DNA of 64,000 nt from Actinokineospora terrae (GTDB lineage: Bacteria > Actinomycetota > Actinomycetes > Mycobacteriales > Pseudonocardiaceae): assembly GCF_900111175.1 (NCBI RefSeq), contig NZ_FOGI01000006.1, positions 314,980-378,979 of the forward strand. The letters run 5' to 3'. This document shows positions 15,881-23,005 of this stretch, piece after piece. Position numbers and translations under genes: made by a program. Positions within the stretch are counted from its first letter, which is position 1, and each line of letters begins with the position of its first letter. The notes beneath the pieces are model-generated. The model was not told the origin of the DNA. It did no database searches and worked only from the letters and a program-made list of their open reading frames with translations.

Positions 15881-16660
15881 GTGAGCGACGTCGACGACCT
15901 GTACGGCCTGCCGCGGGAGGACTTCGTCCCCGCGCGCCGTGACCTGGCCAAGCGGTTGCGCGCGGCCGGGGACCGGGAGGCGGCCACCCGGGTGGAGAAG
16001 CTGCCGAAGCCGACCACCTCGGCCTGGCTGGTCAACCGCCTGGTGCGCGTCGAGCCCGAGCGGGTGGACGCGCTGGTCGAGCTGGGGTCGGACCTGCGCG
16101 CGGCGCACGCGGGGGCCGATGGGGCGCGGCTGCGGGAGCTGGCCAAGCGGCGGGCCGGGCTGATCGCCGATCTGGTGGACGCGGCAGGCGGGGACCTCAG
16201 CGAGGCGACGATCCGCGAGCTGGAAGAGATGTTCACCACCGCCATCGCGGACGAGACCGCGGCCGCGACGCTGCGGGCCGGGCGGTTGGCGTCGGTGCGC
16301 GACCTGCGGGTGGAGCAGACGTGGCCGGGGTTGACCCTGGCCCCCGGGCCGACCGCGGCGCCGGTGGCACCCGCCCGCCAGGCCCGCCGGTCCGCGCGGG
16401 AGGCGCTCGCGGAGGCCAAGGCGGCGGTGAAGGACGCCGAGGCACAGCGCGCCGAGGCCGATCGGGCCGTGACGAGCGCGGAGAAGGCGGTGACGAAGGC
16501 CGAGGAACGGGTCCGGCAGCTCAATGCCGCCCTGGACGAGGCCGAGCACGCCGAGCTGGATTCTCGCCGAGCGCTGCAATCGGCCCGTCGCGACGCGAAG
16601 GCCGCTGAACGCACTGCGAGCCTCGCGTGGCGCAAACTGCAACAGGTCGAGGCCGAGTAA
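15881..16660 (+). CDS. Coiled-coil protein of unknown function
   Basis: A 259-residue protein I cannot name. The first 120 residues form a helical domain (DDLYGLPREDFVPARRDLAKR, KPTTSAWLVNRLVR) that I have seen only in actinobacterial hypothetical proteins. From residue ~165 to the end it is an Ala/Glu/Arg heptad-rich coiled coil (KAAVKDAEAQRAEADRAV, with KAVTKAEERVRQLN). There is no signal or membrane segment. GTG 15881 gives VSDVDDLYGL and may be leaderless, as no clear ribosome site precedes it. Confidence 0.7.
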   Translation: MSDVDDLYGLPREDFVPARRDLAKRLRAAGDREAATRVEKLPKPTTSAWLVNRLVRVEPERVDALVELGSDLRAAHAGADGARLRELAKRRAGLIADLVDAAGGDLSEATIRELEEMFTTAIADETAAATLRAGRLASVRDLRVEQTWPGLTLAPGPTAAPVAPARQARRSAREALAEAKAAVKDAEAQRAEADRAVTSAEKAVTKAEERVRQLNAALDEAEHAELDSRRALQSARRDAKAAERTASLAWRKLQQVEAE

Positions 16661-16787
16661 CCGGTCCCACCACCTGGGCAGCAGACAGCCCCCGGGCGCG
16701 CTCCTCCCGACAAGGCCGCGGAAGGCCCGGGGCGGACTGGGTCCCGGGTGCCCGAGGGCTGGGTGACTGCCTGATATTCACCGGACC

Positions 16788-16803
16788 GCGCCCCGTCGGG
16801 CGC
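16788..16803. terminator. Hairpin ending the small minus-strand transcript
   Basis: Six-bp stem GCGCCC (16788-16793) and GGGCGC (16798-16803) with a 4-nt loop. On the minus strand it lies 32 nt beyond the stop of the 12-codon frame, giving a predicted RNA of about 110-115 nt. There is no T tract. Confidence 0.4.
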
Positions 16804-16835
16804 CTGCCGGCTCCAGTACTGCTGGTTGGGCGGTC

Positions 16836-16874
16836 CTAGCGGACAGCCACCTCACGAGTCCTGTCGGAATACAC
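16836..16874 (-). CDS. Possible 12-residue peptide (VYSDRTREVAVR)
   Basis: GTG 16874 opens a 12-codon frame ending in TAG at 16836. An AGGAGG ribosome site (16885-16890) lies 10 nt upstream, and a good vegetative promoter precedes that. The short length recalls a leader peptide, but no gene follows on this strand for almost 900 bp. It could be a translated small peptide, an sRNA with a decoy frame, or chance. I do not recognise the sequence. Confidence 0.35.
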   Translation of the reverse strand: MYSDRTREVAVR

Positions 16875-16905
16875 CGGTGGACCACCTCCTCTCTCGTGTA
16901 GCACC

Positions 16906-16934
16906 ACCGTAGGCGTTGCCGCCGGGGCCTTCAA
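16906..16934 (-). promoter_or_regulatory. Vegetative-type promoter reading left
   Basis: On the minus strand TTGAAG (16934 to 16929) and TACGGT (16911 to 16906) are separated by exactly 17 bp. This fits actinobacterial SigA promoters (TTGA.. and TANNNT). Transcription would begin near 16899 and run into the short peptide frame. Confidence 0.55.
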
Positions 16935-16994
16935 TCGGTTTTCCACCGACCCCCGATCGGGTGCTGCTAGGGTGGCCAACCACAAAGGCATGAG

Positions 16995-17007
16995 GTGTGA
17001 ATATCAC
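16995..17007. promoter_or_regulatory. Second copy of GTGTGAATATCAC
   Basis: Identical over 13 bases to the motif upstream of the nucleobase permease (13382-13394). It lies 24 bp before the GTG start of the Ser/Thr-rich membrane protein and downstream of its likely -10 (16968-16973). A repressor bound here would therefore sit on the leader. Confidence 0.4.
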
Positions 17008-17031
17008 TCACTGTCGGCAAAGGGGACGGCC

Positions 17032-17457
17032 GTGCGTGCTCGTGAGGACCAGCCCGGCCGAATCGCCGCGGGGGTCGTGGTGGGCGCCATCGCCGCCGCC
17101 CTGTTCTACGAGGGGATCGCCGCGGCGCCGGTGGACCTGCCCAAGGCGCGACCGGCCGCGGAGTCGGTGCCGGAGCCGATCCCGGCGTCGGGGACTGTGC
17201 AGACCGTGCCGCAAACCCCTACCTCGCACGAGGTCTTACCCGTGTCGTCGTCGGCGGGCTTATCCACGTCGGCATCGTCGTCCGCTTCCTCCGCCGAGTC
17301 GACAACAACAACGGTCTCGTCCTCGACCACGACGACAGCGGAAGTCACCACTACGACAACGAAGTCGACTACGACGGCCCCACCGGTCACTACGACCACC
17401 ACCACGCGTCCCACCCGCACGACGACACGCGAACCGTGCGGCCTGATCTTCTGCTAG
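17032..17457 (+). CDS. Membrane-anchored Ser/Thr-rich protein
   Basis: A 141-residue protein with a short basic N-terminus, one hydrophobic segment (AAGVVVGAIAAALFYEGIAA, about residues 11-30) and an external tail of some 95 residues made mostly of Thr, Ser, Pro and Val. The tail ends CGLIFC, with two cysteines in the last six residues. Such tails are typical of cell-wall-spanning, often glycosylated, actinobacterial proteins. GTG 17032 follows AAAGGGGAC. The stop region overlaps the end of the convergent nei gene by 4 bp. The function is unknown. Confidence 0.7.
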   Translation: MRAREDQPGRIAAGVVVGAIAAALFYEGIAAAPVDLPKARPAAESVPEPIPASGTVQTVPQTPTSHEVLPVSSSAGLSTSASSSASSAESTTTTVSSSTTTTAEVTTTTTKSTTTAPPVTTTTTTRPTRTTTREPCGLIFC

Positions 17458-18251
17458 CCGACCGGCCCCGGCTGACAAGTCGGGCAGTAGTAGGCGACCC
17501 GCTCCATGGTGCCCGCCCCCTGCGTGGTCGCGACCACCTTCCCGCCGCACACCAGGCACGGCGTGGTCCGGTGCCCGTACACCCACAGCCCCCGATCGCG
17601 CCGCGGATCCCCGGTGGTGCACCGGTCGTGGGTCATCTTGTTGCGGTCCAGCAGGTCCCGGCTCACCGCGACCGCCCGCTCGGCGTCCACATCGGACACC
17701 GGGGTCCACGGGGACACCCCGAGCACGAAGCAGATCTCGGCCTTGAACACGTTGCCGACCCCCGCCATCACCCGCTGGTCGAGCAGTGCCAGCCCGATCT
17801 CGCGGGCCGGGTCGGCGGTCAGCCTGGCCACCGCCTCGGCCGCGTGCGCCGGACCCCATCCGGGGTCGAGCAGGTCGGGGCCGAGGTGCTCGACGAGCCG
17901 GTCCTCGTCGGTGGTCTCGACCAGGTCCATCTCCTGCAACAGGAACCCGATCGCCCGGGTGTCCTCGGTGTGCAGCACCGCGCGGGCCTGGTGCTCGGGA
18001 CGCCGCCACCGCGCGCCGACGGGGGAGACCTGCCAGATCCCGTCCATCGCGAGGTGGCTGCGGAAGCTCAGGTTCTCCGAGAACCGGAGGAACAGGTGCT
18101 TGCCCACCGGGCGCGCACCCAGCACCGCCCGCCCCTGGAGTTCCACAGTGGACAGCCGAGGGTGGCGCAGCTCGCCCTTGGTCAGCACCCGGCCCGCCAG
18201 CGCCGTGGTGAGCATCGCGGCGGTGCGGTAGATCGTGTCGCCTTCCGGCAT
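17454..18251 (-). CDS. nei: Fpg/Nei-family DNA glycosylase (endonuclease VIII type)
   Basis: A base-excision repair glycosylase/lyase for oxidised bases. At 265 residues it starts MPEGDTIY; after Met removal Pro is the catalytic amine and Glu3 the acid. The GKHLFLRF block holds the conserved Lys. A helix-two-turn-helix follows (LLDQRVMAGVGNVFKAE, with the DNA-contact Asn). The C-terminus has a four-Cys zinc finger (CLVCGGK and YYCPTCQ). PEGDT rather than PELPE indicates the Nei branch. It lies 4 bp after the parA-like gene, in one operon. Confidence 0.92.
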   Translation of the reverse strand: MPEGDTIYRTAAMLTTALAGRVLTKGELRHPRLSTVELQGRAVLGARPVGKHLFLRFSENLSFRSHLAMDGIWQVSPVGARWRRPEHQARAVLHTEDTRAIGFLLQEMDLVETTDEDRLVEHLGPDLLDPGWGPAHAAEAVARLTADPAREIGLALLDQRVMAGVGNVFKAEICFVLGVSPWTPVSDVDAERAVAVSRDLLDRNKMTHDRCTTGDPRRDRGLWVYGHRTTPCLVCGGKVVATTQGAGTMERVAYYCPTCQPGPVG

Positions 18252-18255
18252 CAGG

Positions 18256-19095
18256 TCATTCGCCCGGGTCGTCGTCGTCCGGCCACGCGATCGCCTGGTG
18301 GCGACCCCGGCCGCTGGTGCGCAACACCCGGGCCAGCAGCAGGTTGAACGCCAGCGCCACCTCGCGCGCGCCGGGCGTGTGCCAGTGGTGGATGGGCGTG
18401 CACGCGCCCTGCGCCTGCTGCACCGCCAACCGGTCCGGTAGCGCTACCGGCATCACCAGTGAACCGAAGCTCTCGCGCAGTTCGGCGATACGGAACTGGT
18501 GCTCGTAGGAATGCGTGCGCACCTTGTTGACCACCACGCCGAGCGGGACAAGATTCGGGTTCTGCTCGCGCCGGGTGTCCTCCACGGCCTCGAACGCGCG
18601 CTGTGCGCCCGACACCGCGTACATAGTGGGCTCGGTCACGAGCAGCGCGCCGTCAGCGGCAACCAGCGCCGACCGGGTCAACCGACCCAGCGACGGTGGA
18701 CAGTCCAACAGCACCAGCTGATACGGCAGCTCACCCTCGGCCAGCAGTGACCCCAGCTCCGCCAGCGCCCTGCCCAGCTTCTCCAACCTGCGCATCCCCG
18801 GGTCGGGGTCGTTGAGCGACTCCAACTCCTCCGAGCCGACCATCACGTCGACCTCCTCGCCCCACGCGCTGGGCGCGATCGCGGCGCGCAGCACCGCGGG
18901 CCGCGGGGTCTCCAGCACGTCGGCCAACGTGGCCTCCGTCTCGCCGGGGTCCAGCGTGGAGGTGGCGTTGCACTGGGGGTCGAGGTCGACCACCAGCGTG
19001 CGGGCGCCGCGGCGCAGCGCGGCCGAGGCCAGGCCGAGCGCCACCGTGGTCTTCCCCACGCCACCCTTGAGGCTGAGCACTGCCACCGTTTGCAC
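18256..19095 (-). CDS. Orphan ParA-family ATPase
   Basis: A 279-residue P-loop ATPase of the ParA/Soj type. It has a deviant Walker A KGGVGKTT (residues 10-17), switch I region DPQCNAT, and Walker B LVLLDCPPS. No ParB gene or parS-like sites are visible, so a chromosome or plasmid partition role is not indicated. Orphan ParAs in actinomycetes often position other cargoes. It starts at GTG 19095 and is divergent from the methyltransferase by 34 bp. It is the first gene of an operon with nei. Confidence 0.88.
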   Translation of the reverse strand: MQTVAVLSLKGGVGKTTVALGLASAALRRGARTLVVDLDPQCNATSTLDPGETEATLADVLETPRPAVLRAAIAPSAWGEEVDVMVGSEELESLNDPDPGMRRLEKLGRALAELGSLLAEGELPYQLVLLDCPPSLGRLTRSALVAADGALLVTEPTMYAVSGAQRAFEAVEDTRREQNPNLVPLGVVVNKVRTHSYEHQFRIAELRESFGSLVMPVALPDRLAVQQAQGACTPIHHWHTPGAREVALAFNLLLARVLRTSGRGRHQAIAWPDDDDPGE

Positions 19096-19129
19096 GACCT
19101 AGACCTTAGAGTCTCTACAGTTCGTGTCC

Positions 19130-19855
19130 ATGCGACCCGATGTTGTCCGCCGTGTGCTCGACGCCGAGCTGATCGCCGCGCGTGAGCGCCGAGGCGGGGA
19201 GGCGCCACGCGTCCTCGACGTCGGGGGCGGCAGCGGGGTCTTCGCCGTTCCGCTGGCCGTCGCGGGCTGCGCGGTGACCGTGGTCGAGCCCAGTCCCAAC
19301 GCCCTGGCGACCCTGCACCGCCGCGCCCACGAGTCGGGTGTGTCCGATCGCATCACCGCCGTGCAGGGCGACAGCGACGCGCTCGGCGACCTGGTCGGAC
19401 CCGAGTCCGCCGACCTGGTGCTGGCGCACGGGCTGCTGGAGGTCGTCGACGACCCCGCGATCACCGTCGCCGTGCTGGCGGGCACCGTCGCCCCCGGTGG
19501 GGCGCTGTCGGTGCTGGTGGCCAACCGGTACGCGACGGTGCTGCAGCGCGCGATCTCCGGCAGGCTCGTCGACGCCCGCCGCCTGCTCGACCACGAGACC
19601 GGGGCGCTCGGCCAGTCCGGCGAGGCGCTGCTGCGCCGCTTCGACACCGAGGGCCTGCGCGAGCTGCTGGCGGCCACCGGGCTGACCGTGGAACTGCTGC
19701 AGGGCCAGTCCGTGGTCTCCGACCTGGTCGGCGGCGCCGTCCTGGACACCTCGCCCGCCGCGGTCGAGGCGCTGGCCGAGCTGGAGCAGCTCGCCGCCGT
19801 CACCCCGCCGCTGCGCGACATCGCCACCCGGCTGCACGCCATCGCCCGGCACTGA
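19130..19855 (+). CDS. SAM-dependent methyltransferase
   Basis: A 241-residue class I methyltransferase. Motif I is VLDVGGGSGVFAVPLA, the acidic end of strand 2 is VVEPSP, and LVLAHGLLEVVDDP is the motif IV region, so SAM binding is secure. The substrate is unknown; the AH-G-LEVVDDP pattern resembles small-molecule and CmoA-like enzymes. ATG 19130 was chosen, with GTG 19124 in frame two codons earlier. A TAGAGT element (19108-19113) lies close upstream, so the mRNA may be leaderless. Confidence 0.85.
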   Translation: MRPDVVRRVLDAELIAARERRGGEAPRVLDVGGGSGVFAVPLAVAGCAVTVVEPSPNALATLHRRAHESGVSDRITAVQGDSDALGDLVGPESADLVLAHGLLEVVDDPAITVAVLAGTVAPGGALSVLVANRYATVLQRAISGRLVDARRLLDHETGALGQSGEALLRRFDTEGLRELLAATGLTVELLQGQSVVSDLVGGAVLDTSPAAVEALAELEQLAAVTPPLRDIATRLHAIARH

Positions 19856-19975
19856 ACAGCCCGGCTGCCCCTGCCCGGGCACTGACCCTGCCCGATCGAC
19901 CCCGTCCCGGTACCGAAACCACCGGGCAGGCGGGCGTGGGCCCGGCTTGTCGGTGCGCTGTGGTTCGCTAGGGCA

Positions 19976-21250
19976 ATGGGGCGCAGCGGGGACCTGCCCA
20001 AGGGGCTCGTCGAGCGGTACAAGGCCGGACCGCACGGGTGGCCGGACGACTCCGGCTGCCCGGTGCTGCACGTGGACATGGACGCCTTCTACGCCTCGGT
20101 CGAGATCAGGGAGCGCCCCGAGCTGGCCGACCGGCCGGTGGTGGTCGGCGGGGTCGGCGCCCGCGGCGTCGTCTCCTCGGCGAACTACCTGGCCAGGGGT
20201 TTCGGGGTGCGCTCGGCCATGCCGACCAGCCAGGCCCGCAGGCTGTGCCCGCAGGCGGTGTACCTGCCGCCCACCTTCGGCCTCTACCAGGAGGTCTCGG
20301 CCGGGGTGCAGGCGATCTTCCGCGAGATCACCCCGCTGGTCGAGCCGCTGAGCCTGGACGAGGCGTTCCTCGACGTGGCGGGCGCGTTGCGCAGGCTGCG
20401 CAGCACCCCGGCCGGGGTCGGCGCCGAGATCCGCCGCCGGGTGCTGGCCGAGCAGGGCCTGGTGTGCTCGGTGGGGGTGGGGCCGACCAAGTTCGTCGCC
20501 AAGCTCGCCTCCGGCCTGGCTAAACCGGACGGCATGCTGGTCGTGCCGCGCGGCGAGGTCACCGCCTTCCTGCACCCGCTGCCGGTGTCGGCGCTGTGGG
20601 GTGTGGGCAAGCGCACGGCCGAGAAGCTCGTCGACGTCGGCCTGGAGCGGGTCGCCGACGTCGCCGCCGCGCCGCTGCCGAGGTTGCGCAGGCTGCTGGG
20701 CACCGCGATGGCCGAGCACCTGCACGCCCTGGCCCTCGGCCACGACGACCGCGCCGTCGTCCCGGGCACCGCCGAGAAGTCGATCGGCGCCGAGGAGACC
20801 TTCGAGGTCGACCACTTCGACCGCGACCTGCTGCGCCGCGAACTCCTGCGGCTCTCCGAGCGCACCGCCGCCACCCTGCGCGAGCGCGGCCTGCGCGGGC
20901 GCACGGTCGCCATCAAGGTCAGGTTCGCCGACTTCACGACCATCAGCCGGTCCAAGACGCTGCCGGTCGCCACCGACGTCACCCAGGAGATCTACCGCAC
21001 CGCGGCCCAGTTGCTGGCCGAGCAGACCCCGCCGGGCGCGGTCCGCCTGATCGGCGTCCGGGTCGAGCAGTTGGGCAGCGACGGCGCCGAGCAACTGCTC
21101 ATCGACGCCCCCGCGCAGGGCTGGCGCGAGGCCGACCAGGCAGCGGACAGGGCGCGGACCCGGTTCGGCGCGGCCGCCATCCGCCCGGCCGCGCTGCTGG
21201 GGGAGCGGCCGACCCGGGTCGGAAGCACCGAACCCCGCCCCGAGCGCTGA
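19976..21250 (+). CDS. dinB: DNA polymerase IV (Y family)
   Basis: An error-prone translesion polymerase. The 424-residue protein has the palm motifs HVDMDAFYASVE (residues about 32-43) and LSLDEAFLDV (about 126-135), which give the metal-binding Asp and Glu residues. The steric-gate region, a helix-hairpin-helix thumb (SALWGVGKRTAEKL) and a little-finger domain ending near residue 375 follow. The last ~40 residues are not conserved, and no clear beta-clamp-binding QxxLxF motif is evident. ATG 19976 stands right after GCTAGGGCA and may be leaderless. I saw no LexA box nearby. Confidence 0.94.
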   Translation: MGRSGDLPKGLVERYKAGPHGWPDDSGCPVLHVDMDAFYASVEIRERPELADRPVVVGGVGARGVVSSANYLARGFGVRSAMPTSQARRLCPQAVYLPPTFGLYQEVSAGVQAIFREITPLVEPLSLDEAFLDVAGALRRLRSTPAGVGAEIRRRVLAEQGLVCSVGVGPTKFVAKLASGLAKPDGMLVVPRGEVTAFLHPLPVSALWGVGKRTAEKLVDVGLERVADVAAAPLPRLRRLLGTAMAEHLHALALGHDDRAVVPGTAEKSIGAEETFEVDHFDRDLLRRELLRLSERTAATLRERGLRGRTVAIKVRFADFTTISRSKTLPVATDVTQEIYRTAAQLLAEQTPPGAVRLIGVRVEQLGSDGAEQLLIDAPAQGWREADQAADRARTRFGAAAIRPAALLGERPTRVGSTEPRPER

Positions 21251-21419
21251 GCGGGCAACCCCTGCCGACCCCGGCCGCTGCAACGGCTGGTCCGGGCCGC
21301 GGTCGATGTTCGCTCTTGCCCCGGCCGTGTGCGGTTGATGCCAAGGCCACCACCATGTCGATCAGCTCCGGTAGTCCAACTCATGACCGAGTTGTCGATC
21401 ACCGGAGGTACCCCAGCCG

Positions 21420-22385
21420 ATGGCCCGCTCCCTCGTCACCGCCGCACTCGCCACCGCGACAGCGCTGGCCGCCCTCGCCCTCGTCCCGCTGGCCCCGACC
21501 GCTCGGGCCGCTCCCGCCGCCGTGTCCGACGCGGCACTGGCGAGCAGGTGGGCGCCGATCCACTACCAGGACACCGACTCCAGCGACTACGACGCCGACT
21601 ACCTGTCCAAGGTCGACTTCGACGGCGAGTGGAACACGCTCAACAACTGGGAGTCCCAGGACGACTCCGTGGCCCGCCTCACCGGCACCGTCTACTTCTC
21701 GGTGGTCGAGACCGGCACCCACTGGTTCGTGACCTACTCCTTCTACCACCCGCGCGACTGGGAGGACTTCCCCGACCCGCTGAGCCTGTTCACGCACGAG
21801 AACGACATGGAGGGCGTGCTGCTGACGGTGCGCAAGGACGGCTCCACCTACGGCGCGCTCGAGGCCATGGTCACCGTCGCGCACTCCGACTTCTACTCCT
21901 ACGTCCCCGCGGGCAGCCCGTACACCAGCGGTCGCGAGAGCGTGGACGGCCCGGTGCAGCTCCAGACCTACAACGGCGCCGCGCACCCCACGACGTTCCA
22001 AGAGGCCAAGGGCCACGGCATCTACGCCAAGAACGGCGACCACGCCCCGGACAGCGACGGCGTCGTCTACTACCCGAGCGGCACCGCGGAGGTCCCCGCC
22101 GGCGGTACCGACAACTTCGTCGGCTACACACTGGTCGACGTCTTCGCTGGTAGCGGCCTCTGGGCCCGCCGCGCCAACGCCGAGACCTACGCCTCTTTCG
22201 GCACCTTCCGCGGTGACAACGGCAAGGACAACGCCGCCAACGCGCCGTGGGGCTGGGACGACGGCAACGACGGCGGCGACATCCCCCGCGGGTTCCTCGC
22301 CACGGACCCCGCGCACCTGGTCTCGGAGTACTTCGCGGGCAAGGGGACCTTCGCCACCGCGTACACCAGGAATTCATACCGGTAA
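21420..22385 (+). CDS. Secreted protein with a HPRDWE/HENDMEG core
   Basis: A 321-residue exported protein. The first 32 residues are a Sec signal (ALATATALAALALVPLAP, then TARA, cut before APAAV). The mature protein has YSFYHPRDWEDFPDPLSLF and THENDMEGVLLTV. The HxxDWE and HENDxEG pattern recalls the metal-binding centre of NPP1-like and Vps62-like secreted proteins, but I cannot place it firmly. ATG 21420 follows CCGGAGG. The stop TAA (22383-22385) lies only 2 bp before the -35 of the SigF-type promoter. Confidence 0.75.
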   Translation: MARSLVTAALATATALAALALVPLAPTARAAPAAVSDAALASRWAPIHYQDTDSSDYDADYLSKVDFDGEWNTLNNWESQDDSVARLTGTVYFSVVETGTHWFVTYSFYHPRDWEDFPDPLSLFTHENDMEGVLLTVRKDGSTYGALEAMVTVAHSDFYSYVPAGSPYTSGRESVDGPVQLQTYNGAAHPTTFQEAKGHGIYAKNGDHAPDSDGVVYYPSGTAEVPAGGTDNFVGYTLVDVFAGSGLWARRANAETYASFGTFRGDNGKDNAANAPWGWDDGNDGGDIPRGFLATDPAHLVSEYFAGKGTFATAYTRNSYR

Positions 22386-22387
22386 CG

Positions 22388-22413
22388 GGTTTGAACCCGG
22401 ACCCGACCGGGTA
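22388..22413 (+). promoter_or_regulatory. SigF-type promoter of the rsbW-sigF operon
   Basis: GGTTT (22388-22392) and GGGTA (22409-22413) are spaced by 16 bp, matching the mycobacterial SigF consensus GGTTT-N15-17-GGGTA. Transcription would start near 22420, about 150 nt before rsbW. Each half lies in a palindrome (CGGGTT-TG-AACCCG at 22386-22399 and ACCCG-AC-CGGGT at 22401-22412). This predicts autoregulation by SigF, as known for usfX-sigF. Confidence 0.75.
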
Positions 22414-22448
22414 ACAACCACCAGGGTCCTGCCCCGCGATCTTCTCGC

Positions 22449-22518
22449 TGTGGGGCGGGGTGGCGACGGCACCACGATGTGACACCGAGGTGCGAATCCC
22501 ACCCCGCTCCACATTTTT
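22449..22518 (+). terminator. Leader hairpin with T tract before rsbW (attenuator-like)
   Basis: TGTGGGGCGGGGTGG (22449-22463) pairs with CCACCCCGCTCCACA (22499-22513) over 15 positions with a single G-U pair, and is followed by TTTTT (22514-22518). The 35-nt internal region can fold again (GCACC with GGTGC). It lies between the SigF-type promoter and rsbW, so besides ending upstream transcripts it could attenuate sigF expression. Confidence 0.65.
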
Positions 22519-22567
22519 CCGTGTCGCGGTACGGTCCACCGCAGCGTAAGGACGGCAGGAGGAAAGC

Positions 22568-23005
22568 GTGTCTGAGGTCGAGACCAGCCCGGTAGCCCGC
22601 ACCAACGGGGTCCGTGACGTCGAGGTCCGCGTCTGGGCGGACGCCGAGCAGGTGCCGCTGCTGCGGTCCTTCGCCGCCGACATCGCGATGCGGCTCGACT
22701 TCGACCTCGACGCCATCGAGGACCTGCGGATGGCCGTCGACGAGGCCTGCTCGCTGCTCGTGCGCGCCGCGGCCGCCGACAGCGCGCTGCTGTGCTGGTT
22801 CGAACCGGAGGAGCACGGGATCCGGGTACGGGTCCGGGTGGACGCCGAGCACGGCGAACCGCCCTCGGGCGACGCGATGGGCTGGCAGATCCTCACCGCC
22901 CTCGCCGCCACCGTCACCGAGACCGTCGAGGCCGTCGACGGCGGCCACCGCGTCACCGTCGAGCTGCTGGCCGTGCCGGGACCGGGCGAAGTGGACCCCC
23001 GGTGA
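22568..23005 (+). CDS. rsbW: Anti-sigma factor of the RsbW/UsfX type
   Basis: A GHKL-fold protein that binds and inhibits SigF. At 145 residues it matches mycobacterial UsfX (RsbW) in size and in the block DLRMAVDEACSLLVRAAAAD, where the ATP-binding N box is degenerate (Cys-Ser-Leu-Leu rather than the usual Asn and His). A GDAMGWQIL stretch follows in place of a standard G box. GTG 22568 follows AGGAGG. Its stop overlaps the sigF start (GTGA, 23002-23005), the usual arrangement of an anti-sigma/sigma pair. Whether it still phosphorylates its antagonist is uncertain. Confidence 0.9.
   Translation: MSEVETSPVARTNGVRDVEVRVWADAEQVPLLRSFAADIAMRLDFDLDAIEDLRMAVDEACSLLVRAAAADSALLCWFEPEEHGIRVRVRVDAEHGEPPSGDAMGWQILTALAATVTETVEAVDGGHRVTVELLAVPGPGEVDPR

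Larger units (their letters stand above)
16661..17031. other. Gap holding a probable small minus-strand transcript
   Basis: No long gene fits this 371-bp stretch. It contains a consensus-like promoter on the minus strand (16906-16934), a 12-codon reading frame behind a strong ribosome site (16836-16874), a hairpin (16788-16803), and two copies of a palindromic motif (16771-16781 and 16995-17007). A TAGGGT -10-like element (16968-16973) points right, toward the Ser/Thr-rich gene. Confidence 0.6.

Noticed and set aside
22450..22513. tRNA-like sequence (TGGGGCG ... GTGCGAATCC ... CGCTCCA)
   Set aside because: A 7-bp acceptor-like stem and a T-loop-like string are present, but the span is only about 61 nt, there is no anticodon arm, and the T stem does not pair. 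The 15-bp hairpin explains the pairing better.
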